Shown one piece after another: positions 35,772 through 43,521 of a DNA stretch of 45,675 nucleotides. This DNA comes from Flavobacteriales bacterium. GTDB taxonomy: Bacteria > Bacteroidota > Bacteroidia > Flavobacteriales_D > Sanyastnellaceae. Below the pieces are notes generated by a model. It was not told the origin of the DNA and ran no database searches. It saw only the letters and a program-made list of their open reading frames with translations. The DNA is taken from positions 1 to 45,675 of the forward strand of contig JAKVAX010000027.1 of the NCBI GenBank assembly GCA_022447625.1, written 5' to 3'. Made by a program: the position numbers and the translations under genes. The first letter of the stretch is position 1; every line of letters begins with the position of its first letter.

Positions 35772-36379
35772 AGGACTGACTCCATCTTTTGGCAGATAAC
35801 GTCAGCCGGTACGAAGGAAGCTTCAGGGGCCATGAGGCTGCCCGTTGAGATGATGCCGAGGAACTCGCCACCTCCTAAAGAAGTGACAGCTCCACCGGAG
35901 TATCCAGCGCGAACGTTGGGGATTGGGAATACGAATGTTTGGTTGCTGTAAGTCTGCAAGCCTGTGAGATCGGCCTTCATCGCAGTGATGTCCCGAGAGA
36001 CTTCTTCGACGGTTCCGATGGTTCTTTCGGGCACCCGTTGCTCCAGGAAGTTTCCTTGGAGATCCGTGCCGGGGTAACCCCAGAACTCCACCACCTCGTC
36101 CTCACGGGGAGCGCGGCAGTGTTCCATCTTGGCAGGCCGTAGGATCGCTAGGTCGATCTCGGGGAACTGGTAGGATTCTACCGGGTTCACGCAATGCTCA
36201 ACGACGTGGCTGGCGGTAAGGACGGCCTCACCGACTTTCGTCATTGTTCCAGCGCCTAGGCCCCTTTCGGTGACACAAGCAGCAGGAGCTACGCTGGCCG
36301 CTGGCTCTGTGGCCGAAGCGGGCAAGCATACAGCACCAAACGCGAGCGCAAGAGCGCACACGAGTTTCTTGATGAGCAT
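35768..36379 (-). CDS. secreted trypsin-like serine protease
   Basis: A 203-residue protein with a clear signal peptide (MLIKKLVCALALAFGAVC, cleavage likely after PASA near residue 23). The chymotrypsin-fold triad is visible as H58 (LTASHVV), D76 (EIDLAIL) and S161 (AGYSGGAV). Six Cys residues could form disulfides outside the cytoplasm. AGGAGAGCTTC precedes the start. It lies between tail fibre and spike genes and is not part of the T7 core set. Possible roles are virion protein processing, cleavage of a host envelope protein, or a benefit to a lysogen; none can be decided here. Confidence 0.82.
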   Translation of the reverse strand: MLIKKLVCALALAFGAVCLPASATEPAASVAPAACVTERGLGAGTMTKVGEAVLTASHVVEHCVNPVESYQFPEIDLAILRPAKMEHCRAPREDEVVEFWGYPGTDLQGNFLEQRVPERTIGTVEEVSRDITAMKADLTGLQTYSNQTFVFPIPNVRAGYSGGAVTSLGGGEFLGIISTGSLMAPEASFVPADVICQKMESVL

Positions 36380-36419
36380 GAAGCTCTCCTGATTAAATTG
36401 TTGGGGGAAGCCCCGGCGA

Positions 36420-39107
36420 CTAGCGCCGGAACTCGATTGCGGTCAGAACGCGGTTGCTGACCCTTCGGTAGCCTTGACCAAGGCTCCCGTTGTAGATGCG
36501 GATTTGATAGTTGTAGGTGTGGGTTCCAGCCGGAGGGTTATCCAGATCCTGGATGTCACCGTAGCCGATCATAGCGAAGTCGATCCCGCCACTCACAGGG
36601 ATAGCCGTCCAGTATCCACCAGCATTCCTACTGCGGATCGCGGTGCTTCCTCTGAGAAGCCGAGCTTCAGCATAGGGAGTACCTGACTGTCCTTTGTTGG
36701 CGTACGCGTTGAGATCGCTAGATCCGTGGAGATACACCTTGCCGCCCACAGTTGTGAGGGTGACAGAGGCGACCGTAGTCCACACTGCGTTGCCAGGAGT
36801 GATCTGGGTCGTGACGACATTACCGTTACCGTTGGAAGCAGCACCTTCAGCCAAGTTGTCAGCCGTGATCGAGCCGTTGACGATAACGTCACCGTTGAAC
36901 TCGAAGAGGCTAGCGCCGAACTTGATCTTAGATCCGTTCCACACGCCATCACCCGAAGCCGCGTAGGCCTCAAGGGTAGCTTCGTTGTTCCCGGTGTTTA
37001 CTCCAAGGAACAAGCGGGCACGCGAAGAGCTTCCGGTAGTGATCGCTTCTTTCAGCTCGGTCACATCAGCATCACCAGTTGAGGCAGGCGTGAGGGTCAC
37101 TTCGATCCAGTCGATTGTGATGTCACGTCCGCTGCTGTAGCCAGTGAACAAGGTCGCTTGGTTACCGCAGTACGGCACTAGGAATTGAGTACCAGCGGCA
37201 GCCGTGAAGACTTTCTCATAGGTCACCAAGCCACTGCGAGATGACGTAACCTGCCCTGAGGTGTCAGGGTCAGCTCGGAAGTCCAGGACAACGTTGCCCA
37301 GGTTTCCTCCGCTTGAGTTTCGCTGTTGAACGAACACACCAGCACCCGCCACAGTACCACTTCGAGCGTCTATGGTGACGCGGATTTTCCACTTCTTACC
37401 ACCAGCATTGGGAGCAGGCCCTACCTGGAAGAAAGCTTGGTTGGTTCCTGAGGTACGCCGGATGCGCCACGAGGTCGTCTCGTTGTTGATCGGACTGGTT
37501 ACGGCAGTGCTAGTCGTTGGGGTTGTCCCCCAGAGAGACCAGTTGTCGAACCCTTCTTCGAACCGAGAGTTCTTCAGGATACCACCACCGAGAGTGTCGA
37601 TGGAAGCTCGAAGTCTCTGGAACTCTACAGCAGTAGATCCGTCAGGCGTCGATGCCAGGATAAACGCTTGGTCAGCGCGAGCTTGCGCGGTCAACACGAG
37701 GTTGTTCAGCGTAGCATCAGCAGCCGTGAAGTCAGTCTCCAGACGTTGCACCTCGTTGATACGAGCGGTGGTCTCTGTGGCCGTTAGGTTGAGCGCCTGA
37801 GTAGCATCAGCTTGAGCGGTGTTCGTAGCAGCCGTGAGGACAGCAACGTCGTCAATGCGAGCTTGATCGTTGGCGTTCACCGTCTGCGTCAGATCGGTCA
37901 CGCTAGTTTCCACGTCATCCACACGAGTGTTCACGTTGGCGACCTGGAGGGTCCTTGCGCCACTCTCGTTGACGATAGCTTCGTCTAGGGAAACGATGTT
38001 AGCTTCAGCGGTGTCTATGCGCGCAGTAGCGGCGTCGACTTGCGTAGTGAGTGCGCTATCCGCTGCGGCACGAGCTGTTTGCTCAGCAGTGATGTCAGCT
38101 TCGTTCTGATCAACACGAGCGGTGAGCTGCGAGAGATCTGTAGCTTGTGACCCGCCCTCTTCGATGGTTGTCACCCGGGATTCCAGGGACGTCGCTCGGG
38201 CAGCTAGGCCAGTCGCGGGATCGTTGATTTGAGCGCTGAGTAGATCGACCGTCGAAGTCTGAGCGTAGTTACCCTCGACGTTCGTAACGCGATCTTCGAG
38301 AGCCGTAGCGCGAGCCTTCAAGCCAGTCGTTGGGTTATCTAGGTCAGCCTGTAGGACTGCGACGACGGACGCCTCAGCCTTGCTGTTTTCCAGATCCACC
38401 ACAACGGTCTCTAGGTTCGCAATGGAAGCCTCTAGGGCTGTCAGATCCAGACCACCGAAAGCAGCCTGCTCTAGGTTGTCCAGACGTTGACCAGCGTTCA
38501 AGTCCGCCTGCTCCAAGGCAAGCACAGCTTGAGCCCGGGCGTCAGCCTCAGCGGTGATGTCGGTGGCTCGTTGAGAAGCCTCGGCAGCGATAGCAGCAGT
38601 TCGGGCAGCGCCTTCGGCAGCTAGTTGCTGTGCAAAGGAAACCTCTTGGTCAACGATGCTTTGGATGAGGTCGATGTATTGTTGGGTATCCTCGAACGCA
38701 GATACGTCCAGGAGTTGCTCTAGCACCCATGCTTCAGTAGCGGTGCCAGGAGGAATTACGACAGTACCACCACCGCCTCCTCCTCCCCCGCCACCGTCGA
38801 TGATCTCTTGGATCAGGTAGAAGAGCTGGAGGTCAGAAGCGTTGAGGTCGCCGGAAAGTAGTGTAGTTCCGTCAGCGAAGTTCACGAGACGCGTGTTGCG
38901 CTCGGTGAACCTCTGGATACGCACGATCTGCCCTGGGTTCGGGACCAGTGTCACACGGATACGGGTGCCGTTTACCCAAGAGTATGAGGCAAGCGCGTCG
39001 TCCACGAAGACATACACGTGAGATCTTGAGAGGTATCCAAAGGTTAGGTCGAACTCCGACTGTACGCCGTCAGCCGTATAGGCAACGGACGATAACGTCT
39101 GTTCCAT
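36420..39107 (-). CDS. tail fibre protein, T7 gp17-type head with phage-J-like tail
   Basis: An 895-residue protein. Residues 1-100 match the T7 tail-fibre attachment domain (TADGVQSEFDLTFGYLSRSH, VRIQRFTERNTRLVNFADG). Then comes a run of ten Gly (105-114), and at about 150-480 a long coiled-coil region with repeated A-R-A-x-x-L-E and Q-A-x-I-N-D-P patterns. The region at about 520-680 is beta-rich, and IKFGASLFEFNGDVIVNG with SITADNLAEG matches the DUF1983-like C-terminal part of lambda-type J proteins. The final 130 residues probably bind the receptor. The combination suggests domain exchange. Confidence 0.85.
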   Translation of the reverse strand: MEQTLSSVAYTADGVQSEFDLTFGYLSRSHVYVFVDDALASYSWVNGTRIRVTLVPNPGQIVRIQRFTERNTRLVNFADGTTLLSGDLNASDLQLFYLIQEIIDGGGGGGGGGGTVVIPPGTATEAWVLEQLLDVSAFEDTQQYIDLIQSIVDQEVSFAQQLAAEGAARTAAIAAEASQRATDITAEADARAQAVLALEQADLNAGQRLDNLEQAAFGGLDLTALEASIANLETVVVDLENSKAEASVVAVLQADLDNPTTGLKARATALEDRVTNVEGNYAQTSTVDLLSAQINDPATGLAARATSLESRVTTIEEGGSQATDLSQLTARVDQNEADITAEQTARAAADSALTTQVDAATARIDTAEANIVSLDEAIVNESGARTLQVANVNTRVDDVETSVTDLTQTVNANDQARIDDVAVLTAATNTAQADATQALNLTATETTARINEVQRLETDFTAADATLNNLVLTAQARADQAFILASTPDGSTAVEFQRLRASIDTLGGGILKNSRFEEGFDNWSLWGTTPTTSTAVTSPINNETTSWRIRRTSGTNQAFFQVGPAPNAGGKKWKIRVTIDARSGTVAGAGVFVQQRNSSGGNLGNVVLDFRADPDTSGQVTSSRSGLVTYEKVFTAAAGTQFLVPYCGNQATLFTGYSSGRDITIDWIEVTLTPASTGDADVTELKEAITTGSSSRARLFLGVNTGNNEATLEAYAASGDGVWNGSKIKFGASLFEFNGDVIVNGSITADNLAEGAASNGNGNVVTTQITPGNAVWTTVASVTLTTVGGKVYLHGSSDLNAYANKGQSGTPYAEARLLRGSTAIRSRNAGGYWTAIPVSGGIDFAMIGYGDIQDLDNPPAGTHTYNYQIRIYNGSLGQGYRRVSNRVLTAIEFRR

Positions 39108-39147
39108 TGTTTTCCTTGGGAAGTTGTGGGGGCCGAAGCCCCCGAGG

Positions 39148-42100
39148 TTAGTTCACCTCTTCTTCTGGTAGTCCCGAGAGAAGCCATTCGCTGACCGCGA
39201 TGGAAGCTACGTGGTTGCCGAAAGGTAGCAACTTGATAGCCTTCTGCACGTCCTGCTTGGTTACTTCGTCATCATTGAAGAATGCGGGGATAACCTTAGA
39301 GAGGCGGTCGCCAGTGGCGACTGTGGGGTTACCAGTCAGGAAGCTCGAAGCGAGCCCTGAGTTACGGGTGAAGCCGAATGATAGTTCGTTTGGTAGAACC
39401 TCTTCGCCCACGAAGGATCGGGCTGTGCCGATAGCCGTGTCGTAGACGTTGGGGATCAGAGAGGCGTGGGCTGAGTAGTAGAAAGAACTCTTAGCCAACT
39501 CCAGTGGATTGAGGCGCTCTTCGAAGAACTTCGCACGTCGGTCGTCATCCTCGATAGAGATACCTTGGAGGTATGTACGAGCTTGAACACCGACCATCCC
39601 ACCAGTTGCCATCACGAGCATCTCAGCGAATGCACGGCCATCTTTGACTTGGCCCATGTATCCTGAGTGTTTCGTCCAGGCGTTGATCGGGAATGAGAGG
39701 AATTGGAACAGGAGGGAGGCCAAAGGCCTCTCACGGAGGAACCGTGGGGAATGCCCGATGTCACCTTCAAGGATCATACGACGGCTGTCGCGATCCACCC
39801 AGTTGACGAATGCTTCAGCAGCATCACGGTCTTTCCAATCCTGGTGGCGAAGCATTGGTACTTCACGTCCGGTGTCGGGAGAGACAACCTTTCCTGAAGC
39901 GTTCAGCTCAGCACTGATCCGGTTCCACATGTCCTCGTCGATGCCCATGGTTTCCATGCGGCGCTTCGAGAACGGCATCTGACCCTTGGCAGCTTTCTTG
40001 ACCAAGTGATCGGCCATTGCGGAGACGTAGGTCATACGCATGAATTGCTGGAGGGGTGCCATTGCGGAGAGACGCGAGACTGCGTTGGCAGACTTACGGG
40101 TCGCGGTGTCCACTAGGTTAGCGGCGTCACGTCCACGGTTGAAACCTGGGTCAGTCTCAGGGAAGTCGAAGTCGTACCGTTGGGTTCTTTGAGCCAGCTC
40201 AGCGCGGAGCATTCCAGTACCGTGTCCCATAACGATGTCAGCGGTTGCGAACACATCATCGGCCAGCGATAGGTCACCCTTACGGGCGCGCTTAAGGTAT
40301 CCACGGTAACGTGAGAATTGGCTCATGTAGTTGAACACACCAACCCGCATAGCGTGGCCAGCAAGCTCAGAGACAGCCGCAAAGGCTACGTTGGACATGT
40401 AGGCAGCAAAGTTCACTCGGCGGGCCTGTGAGGCCAACCAGGAGGTCTTAGGGCTCTTCGCTAGTTCTTCACTAGGAACACCTAGGATGCTGTCACGCCA
40501 GAACCGAAGTTCGTCGAGAGTGTCTTTCGTGGCCTTAATATCCACGTCCCTATCGAGTTCCTTGGCAGCTTGGCTGATCATCTTGTTCAGATCCGCGATT
40601 GAGTTGAACCCAACACGGTTGATCGCCGCGTAGCCAGCCATTGTTCGGCTGTAGTCGAGAGCGAGGTCTAGGGCGTCCTGTTCGAAGATCTCGTCGAGAC
40701 CTTTGGCCCACTGTGAGTCCAGGTCGATGGACATACGCTTCTTAGCGCGGTTACTCTCCGAGACTGCCCGCTGAATAGGAGCGAGTTGCTCCATCAGAAG
40801 CTCCATGGCTTCCTCAGCGATGTCGTCGGGCTTCTTCCCTTCCTTCGCTAGTATGTCGCGGACTTCCTGTCGGGCTGCTTCTCGATCTTGGAAGGTCTTC
40901 TTGGCGAAGCGAGGCCCGTCGTCTTGGCGGATGTAAACGTCCAGCACGGTTTCCCAGTAATGCTTGGCTACAGTTAAAGCCTTGTCAGTATCCTCACCAA
41001 ACCGCTCAGGGTTCGCACGAGCAATGGCAGCACCTAGTGTCTCGATGATCTCGTCTTCCGTACGGTTCTTGCGGTAGTTCTGGATGCCATCGACAGAGAA
41101 CCGGCGAGGCAAGTAGTCAGGACTGTGAACGAGGTTCTTCACCGCGTCGAAACCGTCATACTCAATGATCTCTTCAACGATCTGATCAACAGTCTCGTCG
41201 ATGTTCCGAGGTGGATTGTCTGGGTCGTTCAAACGAGTTCCGGTTGGGCGTTCGTCCACAGCGTCAGCAAGTCTACGCTCGACCGCTTCAGTGTTGGCGT
41301 TGGCGATCGTGCCGCGTAGCTGCGAGCCGTCACCTAAAGTTCCCTCTGAAACCGCAATGCCCTTGAGTTTGAACTGATGGCGAGGCTGGGTTTCGCTTCC
41401 GGGGTTGCGGCTTCGGAGAACCCAAGCGGTGCGGAGCCTTTGCTCCATTATACCTTTCATTGCCTGGCGATTAGCCCCGCTAGGTGCGTACCCAGCAGCG
41501 GCCTCTATAAGGCGCTTAAGGTCAGCACTCTTGAAGCGTTTGTCGGAGAATAGCTCATCAAGGATGGCGTCGTAGTTCTCGTCCGCGTTGCCTGCGGCGT
41601 TAAGCCTTTCAATGTACTCATTCAACTGGGCGTCAACTTCGTTCGGGGCCACAGCGGAGGGAACCTCTGCTTGTCCCTCCTCGATGCGTCGGAGCTTGTT
41701 ACCAGCACCAGCGTCTGAGACGGCTGAGTCGTAAGCCTTACGGACTGTGCGCTTCCGGTTCGGGATGACGCCTCTGACCATGGTGAGAAGGGTGTCCTTC
41801 TTCATGGACATGTTCGGCACAGCATCACCGCCCAACTCATTGTAGAGTTCGATCAGCTTTGCCTTGGTCATCTTAGAGAGTTCTTCAGGGCTCGGCATCT
41901 TTGCCTCAAGCTCTGCGATCTTAGCGAGCTGTTCGTCACGAGACTGTGCTGCTGCTAGGGATCTTTCGTCTACATCAGGGGTGTCTTCACGATGCGTACG
42001 GAAAGACTTTCGGCCTAGGTACTTGTTCTTCTTAGGCTCTTCGGTAGGTGTTCCACCCGCCTCTGGTGGGCCTTCTCCTTTGCCTTTTGCTTTCGCTTCC

Positions 42101-43518
42101 CGCTCCTTCGCCTCTTGTTGCAGGCGCTTGTGTACGCGGCCATTGATCTCCTTGGCGAGCTTAGCGTCACCACCGGAGTACGACTTGGATTGAGCGTAGG
42201 CGAGAGCTTCGAGCTGCATGTTGCTCAGAGCTTCAGCTGCTTGAATCACGTTCTTATCCGTGGACTTCTCAACGCCGTTGATATGACGCCAAACAATGCG
42301 TCCAAACTCGCGACGTTGCTCGGTGTTGGTTCCACCGAAGATCGAACGCTCACCCTCGTAGAAGGCCTTCTCAGCCTGCTTGTAGGGACGAGCGAAGCTA
42401 GAGGTTCCCTCGGTAATTCGACGGGAGATCTCGAAGGCTGTGGTGCCTTGAGTTCCTTTGAGCTGCGGGTTCCAGCTTAGGACCGATGCGAGCTTACGCA
42501 CAGCAGGGCTTTTGGATTGCTGCATCTTCTGTATAGGTACACCCCAGGCGAACCATGTGGACGGCGAAGACCACCGTGGGATTTGTTGGTCGGGAGCGTC
42601 AGCCGCTTCAACCGTACCATCGTCCAGTTCACGGAACAGAGGACCGAGTTGCTTAGCACCAACAGAGCTGTCGTAGCCCTGCTCGATGATCGAAGCCAAC
42701 TGCTGTTCCATCTCTTTTAGTTCGTCAGGAGACATGTTGCGGCCTAGGGCTCCACCAAGGGCAGCACTGAACAGGCCAGAAGCCATCACAGCCACGCCAG
42801 CTTGGAACGGAGTGACCTCAGGGTCATCCACAACGCGGAAGGATTCGAGCGGAGCATCGGCAGCTACAGCAGCACCGGAGGCTCTTAACGCGTTCCCCAT
42901 CCGGGTAGACGCTTGGCCTACCTTTAGGAGTGAACCAGTACCGAAGCCCGCAACAAGGAACGCTGGGTCTGACATCGCGGCTGAGAACTTCACCACCTCA
43001 GCGGCAAAGCCTCGGGTGTCGTCCAAAGCGCGCGAGCGGTCTGTGCGTTCTCTTGCGACCTTGGCGATTACTTCCAGGTCTTCGGGGCTCTTAGCTTCCC
43101 CTAGGCGGTTGAGCCATGAGTTGGGAAGCTGGTATCGATCAGCGACTTCAAGGATCGTCTTGGAGTCAGGGGTATATGAGTTGTCGTCGGAAACCGCTTC
43201 AAGGAATGATACGCCCTCACGGACACGTCCACGGGTGATCCCAAAGGACGTGCCACCCGTTATGTATTGGGCGAGAGCTGCGTCGAATAGCGGGCTCTCG
43301 ATGACTGGCGTCTGGGTCGTGGGGTATCCATTGAGGAACCTTTCGGCACCACGCGCGGCAAAGTTATCGGAGAGAGGGTTGTTAAAGCGTACTATAGGTA
43401 AGCCTTTACCCTTTTTCTCTTCGGTTTCATTGAGGACCCCAGATGTGAGGCCCTCAGAAGTGTCGTCGTTAGCACTACCCATAGCCTCAGCTATGCGGCG
43501 CAAGCGTTCTTCTTCCAT
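39148..43518 (-). CDS. gp16-like internal core protein
   Basis: A 1456-residue protein in the T7 gene 16 position (1318 residues). It is probably part of the ejected core that carries DNA across the envelope. No lytic transglycosylase domain is visible at the N-terminus, unlike T7 gp16. Residues 545-583 (MTKAKLIELYNELGGDAVPN then SMKKDTLLTMV) look like a SAP/Rho-N-type DNA-binding fold. A Lys/Glu/Gly/Pro-rich linker lies at 465-500. C-terminal segments FLRERPLASLLFQFLSFPIN and QVKDGRAFAEMLVMATGG are typical of gp16 ends. It starts three bases after the gp15-like gene. Confidence 0.85.
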   Translation of the reverse strand: MEEERLRRIAEAMGSANDDTSEGLTSGVLNETEEKKGKGLPIVRFNNPLSDNFAARGAERFLNGYPTTQTPVIESPLFDAALAQYITGGTSFGITRGRVREGVSFLEAVSDDNSYTPDSKTILEVADRYQLPNSWLNRLGEAKSPEDLEVIAKVARERTDRSRALDDTRGFAAEVVKFSAAMSDPAFLVAGFGTGSLLKVGQASTRMGNALRASGAAVAADAPLESFRVVDDPEVTPFQAGVAVMASGLFSAALGGALGRNMSPDELKEMEQQLASIIEQGYDSSVGAKQLGPLFRELDDGTVEAADAPDQQIPRWSSPSTWFAWGVPIQKMQQSKSPAVRKLASVLSWNPQLKGTQGTTAFEISRRITEGTSSFARPYKQAEKAFYEGERSIFGGTNTEQRREFGRIVWRHINGVEKSTDKNVIQAAEALSNMQLEALAYAQSKSYSGGDAKLAKEINGRVHKRLQQEAKEREAKAKGKGEGPPEAGGTPTEEPKKNKYLGRKSFRTHREDTPDVDERSLAAAQSRDEQLAKIAELEAKMPSPEELSKMTKAKLIELYNELGGDAVPNMSMKKDTLLTMVRGVIPNRKRTVRKAYDSAVSDAGAGNKLRRIEEGQAEVPSAVAPNEVDAQLNEYIERLNAAGNADENYDAILDELFSDKRFKSADLKRLIEAAAGYAPSGANRQAMKGIMEQRLRTAWVLRSRNPGSETQPRHQFKLKGIAVSEGTLGDGSQLRGTIANANTEAVERRLADAVDERPTGTRLNDPDNPPRNIDETVDQIVEEIIEYDGFDAVKNLVHSPDYLPRRFSVDGIQNYRKNRTEDEIIETLGAAIARANPERFGEDTDKALTVAKHYWETVLDVYIRQDDGPRFAKKTFQDREAARQEVRDILAKEGKKPDDIAEEAMELLMEQLAPIQRAVSESNRAKKRMSIDLDSQWAKGLDEIFEQDALDLALDYSRTMAGYAAINRVGFNSIADLNKMISQAAKELDRDVDIKATKDTLDELRFWRDSILGVPSEELAKSPKTSWLASQARRVNFAAYMSNVAFAAVSELAGHAMRVGVFNYMSQFSRYRGYLKRARKGDLSLADDVFATADIVMGHGTGMLRAELAQRTQRYDFDFPETDPGFNRGRDAANLVDTATRKSANAVSRLSAMAPLQQFMRMTYVSAMADHLVKKAAKGQMPFSKRRMETMGIDEDMWNRISAELNASGKVVSPDTGREVPMLRHQDWKDRDAAEAFVNWVDRDSRRMILEGDIGHSPRFLRERPLASLLFQFLSFPINAWTKHSGYMGQVKDGRAFAEMLVMATGGMVGVQARTYLQGISIEDDDRRAKFFEERLNPLELAKSSFYYSAHASLIPNVYDTAIGTARSFVGEEVLPNELSFGFTRNSGLASSFLTGNPTVATGDRLSKVIPAFFNDDEVTKQDVQKAIKLLPFGNHVASIAVSEWLLSGLPEEEVN

Positions 43519-43521
43519 GTT

